Below, piece after piece: positions 32,735 through 45,186 of a stretch of 64,000 bases of DNA. The translations under genes and the position numbers were made by a program. A model generated the notes under the pieces. It was not told where the DNA came from. It saw nothing but the letters and a program-made list of their open reading frames with translations, and made no database searches. The stretch's first letter is position 1, and each line of letters opens with the position of its first letter. The stretch is from contig CAXIPT010000007.1 of assembly GCA_964030475.1 (NCBI GenBank), positions 2,860,463 through 2,924,462 of the forward strand. Direction: 5' to 3'. The stretch comes from Tethya wilhelma (taxonomy: Eukaryota; Porifera; Demospongiae; Tethyida; Tethyidae).

Positions 32735-33098
32735 TGGAGGAGGGAGATGGAGATTAAAACAACTGAAGAAGAACTACCTTAAACATGGTATCTAGCTTAG
32801 GAAGCACGGAATCACCAAGAGGCTTCCACACAATGCGAGGTCCATAGAAGACATCAAATACGTGGTGAAATTTCTTGAAAACTATGCAGAAGAGCATGCC
32901 CTTCTACTGCCAGGTCGTGTTCCAGGCTACAAAAGAAACGACATCAAACTTCTACCAACATGTACTACAATGAAGGTATACAAATACAAATTGTGTTATA
33001 ACAGCATAATCAATTATTGATCACGTTTGTACCTCTAAAGTGTCCACAAACAATACGTCCAAGTTTGCGCAAATGGACCCTGTGGCTGAAACCACCTT
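32735..33098 (+). pseudogene. DUF7869 exons C and D fragment
   Basis: The plus strand starts GGGAGATGGAGATTAAAACA and codes KQLKKNYLK; then IEDIKYVVKFLENYAEE and PGRVPGYKRNDIKLLPT, an intron (GTATACAAA ... CCTCTAAAG) and the start of exon D (PVAETTF). Exon D is cut at 33098 by the long-TIR element. Confidence 0.75.
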
Positions 33099-36000
33099 TG
33101 GGTAATTCCATACCAAACCAACACACAAAAATGACACCCTCCTCAGATTTGTACCAAACTTGGATCACATGTACAATATCATGAACTAATAATGTGGTGC
33201 AAATTTTGGGATCATATGTTGTATGGTTTCTGTTATGTGTCTACTTGAAAATGTGAATTTTTAATAAAAAATTGCACACCACCTCACGCCTTTGTGGCCT
33301 TAACTCTTGATTGGTAGATGGTGTGAATGTCTAACCTGTACCATTGTATTCGTCATAAAATTCTCTTTCAGATGAATATAATTGAGTGGGGGTGGGTCAC
33401 CTATAGGGTCAAAGGTCAGTGACGCTAAACTTTAAATAGAGATTACGAGAAAACGAAGCAAAATTTTTTTGAAAATATTAACTTCCCAAATTGGTCTACT
33501 GATTGTAATGTTACCATAAAAATTTTATTCTGGGCCGAGTTGTGTGATAGAAGATATACAATTTTTCGTTACAAGAGAGTAAAGTGCATTATATGTATAT
33601 CGGCAGATAAAAATTCACACAACTTACATCACAAACATTGCTATAGTTCGTTTATCTGCAGCATATTTGATCATGAAGTTATGGTTGAAACGCATCATAT
33701 TGGTGTTTTAATTTCTACATAATTTCCACAAAATTAGCTCAATTATTGCATATTTTGGTGAAATTGAATACGTTTTGTGAAATGTGTGCAAGTGTGCTTG
33801 CAACCCTTATTGGAGTACATAGTATAGTACTTACTAGTTGAACCTGTTTTGTAGACCGTGGCAACATTCAATTAAAAATTTAGTGGTATACACAGTTTTT
33901 AACCGTGACTGGGAAATTTTCACCATTAAACACATGACAATTAAATGGCAATCTTTACTGAATTGGCAAAAATTAAGCAAAAATTTTAGCAGGCAAAATG
34001 TCCCTATCTATATATGATATGTAACACAAAACTTTGTGGGGAAACAAGCAACATGTTAGAGTTCAAGTGACTTAGGCAGGATCCAACCAACCAAAGGAGT
34101 GGTTTAACCAATGTTGTACCATGGCAACTAATGATTTCCTTGTAATAAGAGCCCCAAATACACTTTACTCAGAAGTGCTCTTCCCTGCTGCTTTGTTTCT
34201 TACAAGTCTGTAGTCACAGTCAGTGGCAGTCTTTGTGTATCTGCTGTAAGTTATAATAGCCAATAATCACTAAATTCATCATGGCTCATAAAGGAGACTG
34301 GAAGACTTCATGCTGTAATCCCTTTGGAAGACCTCACAAAAATGTTAGAAAACTGAAATTAAGACCAGTCAGCAAGAAAGTTGTTAACAACTTTCCCAAC
34401 ATACTGCCAGGTGAGATGATTTGTGACACATGCAGAAAGCAGGTAGCACACGCAATTGTAGCTCGTTCACCATCTCCTGAAGAACTCCCTTCTAGTAGTT
34501 ATCACAGTACTTCTGATGAGATTTACTCTCCTCCTTCTCAAATGGAATTTGTCGAAGCCAATGATTGCCTTCTTGCTATTGGACAAACCCCACTTACAAA
34601 GCGAAAAGTTCAAAGTAAGTCTTATAGGCAGCAGAAATATGAGAAGGTTTGCGATAAAATGCATGACCTAATTATTGGTGAAGCAGATGTGCAGGGGACC
34701 TCTCAGTCAGACGAGAGTGAAATCCTTACCCAATTGAAGAGAAAATTTGCAATTGCAGGTAAAAGTGAAAAAATCCAGATTCTTACAATATTACCACAGA
34801 GTTGGTCAATCAGGAAAGTAGAAGCTGAATTCGGAACCTCAAATTGGATGGCTAGAAAAGCAAAACAGCTCGTCAATGAGAAAGGGGTGTTTTCAACACC
34901 AAATCCAAAACCTGGACGAATTCTTCCAGAAAGTACAACTGATCTTGTAACTTGTTTTTATGAGAATGATGAAAACAGTCGATTAATGCCTGGGAAAAAA
35001 GATTGTGTCTCAGTAAGAATAGATGGGAAGCGTGTCAGTGTCCAGAAAAGGCTTGTGCTTTGTAATTTGAAGGAGTTACATCGTTCCTTTAAAGATAAGT
35101 ATCCTGAAGTCAAAATCAGTTTCTCGAAGTTTGCTGAATCACGTCCGAAACATTGTGTCCTTGCTGGTGCGAGTGGAACACATTCCGTGTGTGTGTGCAC
35201 AATTCATCAGAACATTAAATTGATGATACATGGTGTCAAGCTAAATGAGCTAACTACATCTGAAGGTGTCAGATATCCTACGTATGAGCATTGTATAGCC
35301 GGTGCCATATGCAATCCGCCTCAACCAAAGTGTTACCTGAGGAACTGCACAGAGTGTCCAGGCTTAGGTGATGTGAAGGAATTCTTGCACATTGTTCTAG
35401 ATGAAAATATGATAGACACTATCACGTACAAGCAGTGGGTATCTGTTGATCGATGTACCCTAAACACAATTACCAGTACACCAGAAGAGTTTGTAGAAGC
35501 CTTCATGGATAAGCTGGAAGCACTTGTTCCACATGGATTCATTGCAAAACAGCAAGCATCCTACTTCAATGAATGCAAGGCAGCTCTCAACCCTGGAGAG
35601 GTGCTAGTTCAAGCAGATTTTTCTGAGAACTATTCATTTGTTTTACAGGATGCTGCTCAGGGTTACCATTGGAATAACTCGCAAGCAACTATTCACCCCT
35701 TTGTAGTCTACTATAGGTATTCAGGAGATGAGCAACACCTGAGTTTTGTTGTGATATCTGAAAGTCTTCATCACGACACTATTGCTGTGTTCCTTTTTCA
35801 AAAGATTTTATTGGCTTTTTTGAAGGAAGCACTTCCATCTGAACTAAAGAAAGTAGTTTACTTTTCAGATGGGGCTGCCTCACAATATAAAAATAGAAAA
35901 AATTTTCTCAACTTGTGCAATCATGAAACTGATTTTGGAATCAAAGCAGAATGGCACTTTTCCGCAACCTCGCATGGAAAAGGTGCCTGTGATGGAGTTG

Positions 36001-36308
36001 GCGGTACAGTTAAACGTCTTGCTACTAGAGCCAGTCTTCAGAAGCCATTTGATGAACAGATTATGACACCTCTTCAGCTCTTCGAATGGGCTTCAGCCAA
36101 TATAAACAACACAGTTTTTAGGTATTGTAGTTCTTCTGACTATGACCGAACCAAGGAAATGCTAGAGCCACGTTTTGCAGCAAGCAGAACAATTCCAGGG
36201 ACTCGTAAGCTCCACTGCTTTATTCCCAACTCTCAAGACACTATCGAAGTTCGACCATTTTCACAGTCTGACAAGTCGAAGTTGGAAAAGGTTACCATCC
36301 AAGAGACT
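33099..36308 (+). mobile_element. Long-TIR DNA transposon copy 1, 3' part missing
   Basis: Begins GGGTAATTCCATACCAAACC, inserted in DUF7869 exon D. The first 470 bp (33099-33568) reappear in copy 2 at its 3' end in inverted relation (56183-56653), which shows long terminal inverted repeats. A 5' leader (33730-34280) and transposase follow. The element breaks at N 36309. Confidence 0.75.
34281..36308 (+). CDS. DDE-like transposase (tentatively Sola-like), C-terminus cut by N
   Basis: The frame starts MAHKGDWKTSCCNPF and stays open for 676 codons to the N at 36309. It is nearly identical to the complete 771-aa copy at 56703-59018, with scattered substitutions and a 3-bp indel near residue 12. 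Catalytic-type motifs are intact: QADFSENYSF, VVYFSDGAASQYKN, SHGKGACDGVGGTVK. Cys pairs CDTC (near residue 48) and CYLRNCTEC (near 350) suggest zinc binding. The last 95 residues, an SH3-like tail in copy 2, are missing because of the join and not a stop. Superfamily naming is from memory. Closeness of the two copies argues for recent movement. Confidence 0.8.
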
Positions 36309-36309
36309 N
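36309..36309. other. Single-N join truncating a transposase
   Basis: Copy 2 continues QETELCIDTISGY; here unrelated sequence starts after QET. The N therefore marks a join, not a single unknown base. Confidence 0.85.
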
Positions 36310-36400
36310 TCGTCTAGGAAGACCACAACACAACTCTTTCATATGTTATTCACTTCTCGTTTGATGTAGATGTCCAAAAATTCAGGTTTTAATAGATCTC

Positions 36401-36763
36401 CAGTGGCGGATCCAGGGGAGGTTCACAGGGTTCCACGGAACCCCCCTTTCAGCTGAGACCTCGCATTATAATTAACTGTGCAGATTGGAAAAGGCCAAGA
36501 TGGAACCCTCCTTTCAGCTTAAAAATACTAAGAGCAACTCAAAATCACGCTGAATATTATTAGTATTTTGTGAAAAATAGTTTCTGTCTCTTTCTTGCCG
36601 TTTTTTTCTTCTATTCAGGCTTTTTTGGCAAAATTTTAGCTGCACGAGCACTAAAGGGGCGGGGCTGTTGCGACCGGAAGTGGGCGTGGCTACATAAAAT
36701 TTTTAGAGCGCTCCACGCGCATTGATTAGAGCCCCCCTATTCAATTTCCTAGATCTGCCACTG
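36401..36763. mobile_element. hAT-like MITE, 363 bp
   Basis: Starts CAGTGGCGGATCCAGG and ends CCTAGATCTGCCACTG. ATCTC flanks both sides (36396-36400 and 36764-36768), so the visible duplication is 5 bp. Noncoding. Confidence 0.75.
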
Positions 36764-37187
36764 ATCTCGTTTTAGTCCATTTTGTCCGAATAAGTTTTTA
36801 TTACTTTAGTTGTAGTTACAAATTGAACAGCAACTGCCACAAGCTCCATAACTTTTCGTAGCCAAATGGCAACATATGAAGTAGAGTTCTGAATTAGTTA
36901 ATTGTTCTTGCACTTCATCACCAATAAGTAGGAACAAGTGTTTCAACCTTACACATTGACTGTAGAACATTGAAATAGGACATTGAAATAGGTTATTGAA
37001 GCAAAGAACTAGTTGACTGACACAAACGGAAACAGAACTGAACATATAATGTAATATCATTATGACAATCTTAATAAACATCCGTACGTGCAACACAATT
37101 AATTAACAATCCACAATGCAGGCATATGCAATTACCATTATCCAGTTTTTACACAAGTTTTCTTGATGGATCATGCAGGTGGACATT
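36764..37187. other. No recognisable feature
   Basis: AT-rich spacer between two MITEs; frames are short and show no family signal. Confidence 0.4.
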
Positions 37188-37196
37188 GCCTGCATG

Positions 37197-37889
37197 TAGC
37201 CTCGTACCCAGGCCACTCCCTCTTTTTAGTGTTTCACGCTAAAAATCGGGAGGGCCTGGTACATGTCCTCACGTGAAGTACGTCAGATCCGCGTCATATT
37301 TAATTGCGCGTGGGCGTGTTGCATGCGCTGGGCATGTTGCGCCCACGCAAATAATTTTAGTTTTGCTGGCAAGCTCGCGGCAAGATGGCTTTTCCAGTAT
37401 CTCAGGCAAGAGAGTTTGTGACAAGACTTGAAAATTCGCTTCTTTTTCGTAAAAACAACGAAAGAATTTGTGTAAGTCAGGAAAGAAGCAAAAATAAAAC
37501 TGTTTGAATTACGTTGGAGCCGTCTTGGACCTGCCAAAAGCTCAGACCGTTTGCTACCTGTAGAAATAAGCCTAAAAAACAGATTTAGCTCGCTATAGTG
37601 AAGCGCTAGGCATGCTTGTAAGTGCTAGTCTAGTCAGGCCTAGCCTGACTCAGTAGACTGTAGGCTAGCGGCTAGTACAGTTTTAGGTTCAATCTACTGA
37701 TATACTATTGTACAACTGCGTGGGCGCAAAAACCAATATTCTTAGGCAATACAGGCGATGTAATGGCTTCGCCCACGCTCACTAATTACTGTTCGACCAC
37801 TGTTCGACCTCACGTGATTACATGTACCAGGCCCTCCCGATTTTTAGCGTGAAACACTAAAAAGAGGGAGTGGCCTGGGTACGAGGCTA
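37197..37889. mobile_element. Mutator-type MITE with hairpin TIRs, 693 bp
   Basis: TIRs of about 70 bp start TAGCCTCGTACCCAGGCC. Each TIR folds on itself (CCAGGCC ... CTTTTTAG / CTAAAAAT ... GGCCTGG). Flanks GCCTGCATG (37188-37196) and GCCTGCGTG (37890-37898) look like a 9-bp duplication with one change, which fits Mutator-like elements. Confidence 0.75.
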
Positions 37890-37898
37890 GCCTGCGTG

Positions 37899-39470
37899 CA
37901 TATATTAAGTTAGTTTGTTGCATGAAGCCACCTAACATCAAAGGTGCCACTGTATTATGGCACGGAAAGCTATAACATCAAAGGTGCCGGTGTGCCAATA
38001 TATGCCATATGGCACGGGAATTGTGTTGATAGTAACAGCTAGCTGGTTCTTTTCAAGTGCCACTTAAGAAACAATTAACTTAAAGGAAACATGCAAGCCC
38101 CAAGCCCATAATACATCACTTCCCTAGGAACAGGCGGTTGCTCTAAAGTAACGTGACGTCAATTTGGATTCATTTGTTGAAAAACCAGTGCGAGAAAGAG
38201 CGTGCAGCTAGTAGCTATGCCCGAAAAATGTTTCTTTGTTGCCAAAAAACTTTCCATGTTGCCAGAAAACTTCTATGTTACGCAAAAACTTGTCGATTTG
38301 AGTTGGTTGGTTAGTATCTGTTATCGTGTCAAGGTTCTTGAGACAGCAAAATTTCTCCGTGTTCTTTTGGTGGACACGGATTTATTGGAACAGTAGTGCC
38401 AATAAATTCCGTGTGGCACTCAAGCCCATGCAATAAGTAATACATAATAAATCATCTTTTATCTGTTTTCTACAATTGGTGATTGTATATCTTGCCATCA
38501 CAGACTCAGTAATATTATTGTTATTATTATTATATACCATGCAGCTAGGTCAAGTGCATTTTGCCTGCTGGCCTATGTACTTTATGTAGATTTTTAGACA
38601 TTGGTGCATAGACTTATTTAATTGCACTACATGATTGTATCATACAGTAGCTTTAAGCACATGACGTACATCTGTTGCATTGCTATTATTGTACAGTTAT
38701 TTTCATTTGGAATGGTAAATAGATGCATCCCCACAGAAATTGATAAAGTCTAATGAGGATGGTACCTCATGGATGGATGCTGCATCAACTGAACATGTCA
38801 TTGACACCTTAAACTTCCTTCTTTATACACAAACTTCATATAGTCTGACGCATCAAACTTCCTTGTTCAACACCAAAGCTTACATAATAATTATGTTTGG
38901 ATACAATCTGATGAAATTCAATCAGTATATATTAATATCATGCAAGGCTGCTACTGCTAATGTTTGGAGGCAATAGCAATTCACAAGAGATAGTGATATT
39001 TCCAATATCACATTGCTATGTATACTTTGGCAATAAATTAGCTAGAGATTTGCATGTAGGAGTTGACATTAAATTTTGTCAACATGCAATAATTTTCATA
39101 CCAAGATGGTAGAGCTTCCATGATTCAAGTGTAATATCTTGCAAGGCTGCTACAAGTTTACATTGGGTTTCAGGTGCGTACATGAGTTGCAATTTATTTC
39201 CTCTTCTGAGAACATTTGAAGATCATAGCTTCCAGTTTAATTACTCTAGCTACATCGACATGTTTGGATAATTACTGACATTGGTTTAGTTTATATTGTA
39301 CATCATTCCCAGATGTATATGTATTCTATCAACCTTATGATTATACAGTGATGCATTTCACATATCTGCCATGCATGTGTTATACAATGCCATGATATAA
39401 CCGGAAACCCTAGGCCTTGGATGCAGGTTTAGTATAATAATCACCTATCTACATAATGGGCATTAGTCTA
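37899..39470. other. Noncoding stretch with a short hairpin
   Basis: I see no gene. 38354-38404 carries a hairpin with arms around CACGGATTTATTGG and CCAATAAATTCCGTG. The segment AGTAACGTGACGTCAAT (38147) recurs near 49580, suggesting a shared MITE. Confidence 0.45.
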
Positions 39471-39473
39471 AGA

Positions 39474-39485
39474 GTATATAAAAGG
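39474..39485 (+). promoter_or_regulatory. TATA box of the small orphan gene
   Basis: GTATATAAAAGG lies 107 bp before the ATG at 39592. A start site near 39505 would give a leader of about 85 nt. Confidence 0.6.
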
Positions 39486-39591
39486 CCATGCATTACCATC
39501 ACATTGCATGAAGGCAGCTCATCAACTGATTTCTGCAAGTGGTGATCACGATAATTGACGTAAGTGCAGCTCATCAAGTGTTGATACCATC

Positions 39592-39942
39592 ATGGCTCAG
39601 ATGAAAAAACCCGACACTATAGCTAAGTCTGTGCAATCGATTCGTACTGCTCTGCTACGTGCAGGATTATTGAAAGTGGTGGATGTGTCTTTCACTTTGG
39701 AATTAGGTTCCAAAAAGTGGTTTGAAAATGTAGAAATGCACTGGGGCATTGGAACCACTCTGCAAGGAGTCTTTGATGGTATAAAAGCAGAATTCCCCAA
39801 AATTACTGCAAAAGGCTCTCATTATCAGTATCGAGGCAAGAACTACGGGTACAATGATTTCAGCAAGACTCTTGAGGATCTAATGGGTAAAAATGATGAT
39901 GCCAAGAATCTGTCAATGAAGTTGCTACTTAAAACGGACTAA
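39592..39942 (+). CDS. Orphan 116-aa protein, single exon
   Basis: Starts MAQMKKPDTIAKSVQS and ends MKLLLKTD. The ATG has a fair context (ACCATCATGG). Composition is balanced: soluble, Lys-rich, slightly basic, with no signal peptide or membrane segment. The middle holds LELGSKKWFENVEMHWGIG and the hydrophilic SHYQYRGKNYGYND. A TATA box stands upstream, with no transposon termini next to it. The leader holds a repeated GCAGCTCATCAA motif and a GTAAGT at 39560 that could be a splice donor. No canonical AATAAA follows the stop. I do not recognise the family. It could be a lineage-specific gene or an unknown element ORF. Confidence 0.55.
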   Translation: MAQMKKPDTIAKSVQSIRTALLRAGLLKVVDVSFTLELGSKKWFENVEMHWGIGTTLQGVFDGIKAEFPKITAKGSHYQYRGKNYGYNDFSKTLEDLMGKNDDAKNLSMKLLLKTD

Positions 39943-41809
39943 ACATGCAAAAATCTAAGACAACGAATTAACTTTGTAGAAATAGAAAACTTTATTTGTC
40001 ATTATGTTGTAATGCTTTGCTTTTCGTAGTATAGCCAATTGTCAAAAAGTAGTATATTGTTGCAACACTCTTATATACAGAAAGAAATTGTCTATGTAAA
40101 TTAAGTCAAAAAAAAACTGAAAACAAAAACCATTTTACTTGATTGGGAATGCTCTATATAGGCAGGCAGGCACAATGTCAAAAGAGGCTCTTTACTGTAT
40201 GATTATATGCATCAACCAAAAGGATATTCTTTTCAGTCATCACATGCATGTGTGGCATGCGGACACAAAGACGGTGGAACCTCTTCTTGCATGGGTCACA
40301 TTAATCCAAACAAATTTTCTGATGATTACTGCATTGACGTCGCACACATACGACGTAATTATGACAATCTGAGCTTATGTAAAGTTTAAATCAAATTTGG
40401 TTTTTATAAAATCTGAGTAAGAGTATTGATCGAAAGATAGTGCTATACTGTCAGCAATAGCAAAAACCTGGGATACTATACCCTCTGCTGAGCCATTTGA
40501 ATTGCCATGTCCAAATATGGTCTGCTCTAGCCTCTAGGCATAGTGTAAAGAAGAATCAAAGCACACAGCCTTAATTAATAAGATACCAAGTCTTAAATTT
40601 TTCAGTGCAAGGGTCATTAATAGACATTTTGGACTCCTAAACCACACATCTCAGAATAACTGCAGACTGTCAATTGACAATTACTCTGTCAACAGCCAAT
40701 TAAGCTAAGTGTCTCTTGTATAGTAATTATGCCATACTCTTTCACTAGTTCTGTATCGAACAATATGCGCTAGCCTCATTCCCACATAACATACTATAGG
40801 CTCCCCGTTCGCAATGAGTGCAGGGAAGAGCCTGCATGCAACGAGGCTATTCCCACATGTAGAACTCCATGCCGTACACTTGCTCGTGCTCACCCCGATC
40901 CATGTTTGAATGCTACTAGTAGACCTGCCTAAGTACTAACTGTACCCAGGGGATAGAGTCCATAAAGATCGTCAATGCTGTCAAACCAGCTTCACAAACA
41001 TCAGGTCTGAAAATTTGTGGGCATCGAATAGGAGCTATTTTTTTGTGTTATCAAGTAGCCCTATCTTTACTCTATCTAGCATTTGAATCCAAGCCCCACC
41101 AACATTATTATATTACTGCACCTACCGATAATTCAGCTGGTCACGCCATCAACCTTTGCACACATGCGCAATCCTTTTGGCCATGATAATAAAAATAATT
41201 GTTACTGCAATGATTTAGCATGATTCACACAATCAATGAGATGGGGAAATAATATAAGATAGACCTACACATGAATAGTGATACCATTGATTGCACTTGT
41301 CGCAACAAATCATCTTACTACAAATAATGACATTTTACAAATACAATAAAGTTTAATACAAAAACAACCTCCAGTAGGCCAAGGCAATGACTCAGAGTAA
41401 GTGGCCTGCTTTGGAAATGACAGTGAAACTCCTTTTTTTAATGGTTCAAAAAGGTGGTTTCTCATTTTTTCTTGAATAAAGTTGATCTTTTCTTCATTAG
41501 ATTTTTTTACATATTTCAACAGCATACGCTAACGAAAATAATCCACAGTCCAGACTCATGATCAGGGTATTCAGGCGGTGACAACTTAGCTCTATTGAGA
41601 GGATATATCCCTGTTATATACTTCAAAACCTGCCTATGTATTTCCTGCTAGCTATCATTGATGACACCCATGCCTCTTGAAACAAAGAGCGAAACAAAAG
41701 CGATTCATGACTTTTCCAGGATTCTAGATTGTGTGATCATGACAGACATCTTTCCACCTGGATTTCAATAGTGCAAAGCAACCTTTCTCAAGTGGCTGGG
41801 ACAGATGAG
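39943..41809. other. No clear gene
   Basis: A short minus frame near 41310-41525 ends with Cys-rich GGCFCIKLYCICKM, resembling the Cys tail of some transposon proteins, but it is too short to assign. Confidence 0.35.
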
Positions 41810-42030
41810 TTGTGTTTGGAGGGAGTCATGCATTCTCAACAAATGGTTCGATCAACAAGGAACTGTTTGATGTTTGGTTTCACAACTTGTTTCTGAGATA
41901 TGCAGCTTCCATAAGGCCAATCGTATCATTTATGGATGGCCATATAGCACACATTTCTGTCCAGAAACTATCAAAGAGGCTGCAAGACAGAAAGTTGTGC
42001 TATTTACAGTTATTATAGATAAAATGTATT
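41810..42030 (+). pseudogene. pogo/Tigger-like transposase fragment (second Asp region)
   Basis: Plus strand SNGSINKELFDVWF-like sequence (here FSTNGSINKELFDVWF), LRYAASIRP and IVSFMDGHIAH. The SFMDGHxAH motif carries the second catalytic Asp of DDE_1 transposases. It is opposite in orientation to the fragment at 42230-42890, so the gene is rearranged. Confidence 0.7.
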
Positions 42031-42229
42031 AGTAGCTTGTTGAGACTTGGACGTTAAAACCAAAATAATTTACCCACGGCTAAAACAGTTGCTTCATAGC
42101 AATGATGACCAGACCACAAAATGGTACACTGCCAATCTTTCTCCAGATCAGCCAGAGGTGGTTAAGTCATGCACTCTCTTGGTTGGGACACAGCAAACTA
42201 GATTTTCATCCGCAAAATGGGCCACAATA

Positions 42230-42890
42230 TGACTGGGTACTTCACCAATAATTATCACTGGATGCATTGTCTTCCTGTCCCATATGATCGTGGGGGTATG
42301 CAATATCCAGCAGCATTAACACATGCAGAGACAGTTATTTGTCCCTTATTGCCACTTATAACATAGTAGGGATGTTTCATCCCTTTTGAACACACTCCTT
42401 TAGATGGTTTGCTTTCCAGAGACATATATACCTGTCTCATCTAGATTGAAAATTTATGCCAGTTTGTTAAATAAGTTATTCTCAGCCAATGCATTTTCTA
42501 GCATATCAAAATAAGCTAAGATCTGATACACATGTACAAGAGAAAATCACACTGGAAACTGTTCTTAATCTTAGATCAGGATGTCGTTTACAATAGGATT
42601 TCCACCATCCATGCATTACCTGGACTTTCAAACCTTTTCCTTTCTTGATCTTGGGTGTCCAACTGCTTCACTGAATCTGTACAGTTCAGCTTCTTCTGTA
42701 TCTATCAGATACTTTGGATTCCCACTCTTGGCACTGGTTTGGACTTTGCCATGAAGGTGGTCATTGAGGGTTGACCTTGGGATTCCATACTTCTAAGCCA
42801 CTTGCTGCTCACTATGACCATTCTTAACTTCTCGCATAACTAAGTTGATCGTTTGATTTGACTCTATAACTCTTATATGAAAGAGGTTTG
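42230..42890 (-). pseudogene. pogo/Tigger-like transposase fragment (HTH and first Asp)
   Basis: Minus-strand pieces: VMREVKNGHSEQQVA and KYGIPRSTLNDHLHGKV (psq-type helix-turn-helix), IFNLDETGMSLESKP (first catalytic Asp) and YYVISGNKGQITVSACVNAA. Several stops and frameshifts. Only the N-terminal half and the first Asp remain in this orientation. Confidence 0.7.
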
Positions 42891-44394
42891 TGTGTGACTG
42901 AAGGCAGCTCAGCGAGCCGCCTGGACTTGGTGGTAATTACAGTCAGTCTTTACATGACATTGTATAATTCATGGATAAACAAGTATAAATAAATTAAAGT
43001 CATGACTAAACATAGATACAGGCTAGACCTATCCTAGGCTCACAACAGATCTAAACCTACTTTAAATGTAAGACTAAAAACACATTTAACTTACTTAAGA
43101 GCAGACATCACTAGCACAGTACGTTTAAACACAAGAGAACATCAAGATGTATTTTTCCTGACGCCACATGACATAGGTACAATAAAAGAAGGTGTGGCCA
43201 ATTTTAGATCACATGATATGCTTAAAAGTGGAACTGTCCCAGCTGTAATTGACCAATGTATTTGGGGGCCAGATTTTGCTTATGGAAAGTATAGTAGTTA
43301 GACTACCTTTCACTGAGTTTTTTGGGCATCGAAGTTTTTCAACTGGTAAAAATTGATAGTGACGAAAAACGATTCGTCTAGCCTATTGTACATGTTTTTG
43401 GTCATTGTAAACTAGATGGACTTTACATGTAGTAGTTAGCATTTCAGATATACCTGTATATAGTTCGTGCTCGTTTACCTTAGAGCACTGTTACTTACAG
43501 TAATATAAAATTAAAGTTGCAGTATACCCCAATGCAATGCACTCATTCAGACTACAAAAGTACAACTTACATTTTCCCCATTGATGAAGGTGAACAAATA
43601 TTGAAAGAACCTCAACAGTTCTGTTCTCTCTGTAACAATGGTGAAAAAATCTACTTTCCCAACACAGATCTTCCTATTCCACACAGTCCCACAATACACA
43701 GACGCCTGCCAACAATGATAATGCAAGCAGTTTATTTCATTATAATAAGACTATAATTGTTGTGTGTGTGCACGCACATGTGTGCACAACAGGAGATCAC
43801 CAAAGTCATAGCCCCATTCCCAGGCACCTATACATCACATGCAACGAGGCTCCTCCTCCAGTTTTTCACTGTATTTGGTTGCCTTCTAGCTTTTGTACTA
43901 AGTCTTGAGGCTACAGAGTGTCAGTTGAGTTGGCAGTTGCCAAGGCAAAAAGGGCCCAGTTTGGGACCACTTAAGTAGACACAGACCCATGTTTAGGTTT
44001 ACATTTTGCTTGTTTTTTGACCACTAAAGCTTTTTTGATTCAACAAAACTTGAGTGCTCAACCTGAAAAAAATTTCATAACATTTTTTCGAATTGTGTTT
44101 AAAAATAGGTACTAAAAAGCAACAATATAGATATGCGCTTAAATGTCCTTTGCACCTATAGTACTGCAACCTAAGAGAAAAAAAAATCATTTTAGTTCAA
44201 AATTAATAGGCATGAAATCTATAATGCAGCCGTTTGACATTCAAAATATCACATCTGTAGATATGTGACATCACAAAATGTGATCTTTTCGAGGATAAAT
44301 ACTCGTCTACGATATAATACACACTATGTCATGTATATGAAACTGTGCCATATGAACAGAAATATTTAAATCTAAATCACTTTTACTTCCTTAC
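42891..44394. other. No clear gene
   Basis: Several short frames without family signal. Confidence 0.35.
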
Positions 44395-44508
44395 CCCCTC
44401 TCCAGATAATATAACTCCAAGCATTGTGGCATTCTCTTGCCTGGCTAGAGCCATAAGAAGGTGGATGCCCATTTGACCTTCTCCAGTTGCTTTTTCTTTA
44501 TTCTTCAC
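44395..44508 (-). CDS. Candidate 38-codon internal exon, unidentified gene
   Basis: The acceptor TTTTAATAG and the donor GGGGTAAGG enclose exactly 114 nt, open in one phase only: KNKEKATGEGQMGIHLLMAL, ARQENATMLGVILSGEG. The amphipathic middle and balanced composition look like real coding sequence. Neighbouring exons are not found. It lies about 700 bp downstream of the Mutator-YqaJ gene on the same strand. Confidence 0.4.
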
Positions 44509-45186
44509 CTATTAAAATTGAAGTAAAAATGGCTTTGTCATGATGTAACTAACTACACTCCAACAAGAGAATGGTTACCACATGGCTTTAAGAATATAAA
44601 TTATTGTGCAAAACAAATTTCATATTTCAAATTTTTACCATTCCTGGACCTGAATGTGGTGCATATTTAACAAAATTTCAATTTATATCAAAAGTAAGCA
44701 GGGTGGGGCCACCTTGCTTAATGTATACTGTGGGAAACACTGCAACTTACTTTAACAATTACCAATGGACATTTAGTTTTATTCACTTCTAACACTACAT
44801 CAGTAATACTCTAAACAGAAAATGGAAACAAAAATTACAAAAATTCAATATTAATTGTGGTGTGTAAGCCTGTAGTGGTTTTGCTCTTGTGGTTTCTGGA
44901 GCGCGCGCGTTTAGCTCAGTCTAGTATAGTACAGCCAATTTGATACCACCACCAAACTGCTGAGACTTCTTTGTCAGGGAGACGGTGACATGAAGAGCAC
45001 AGTTCTAGAATGAAGATCCCAAGGTATGTACGTACAGCAGAGCAATTTGTACATAAATGAATATAAATTTTCATGATGCTAGCTACTCTAATAGACTGGG
45101 TGGAATATGAGAAATCTGTGGCAAAGCTGTACACTCACATAGATAAAATTTGAAGCACAAACTGACAAAATTAATACTAGAAAAGT
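44509..45186. other. Spacer, no clear feature
   Basis: 3' flank of the Mutator-YqaJ gene. I could not find a terminal inverted repeat matching the 48150-48500 flank. Confidence 0.35.

Noticed and set aside
35333..35542. Minus-strand frames inside 34281-36308
   Set aside because: Shadows of the long transposase frame; the same shadows appear opposite 56703-59018.
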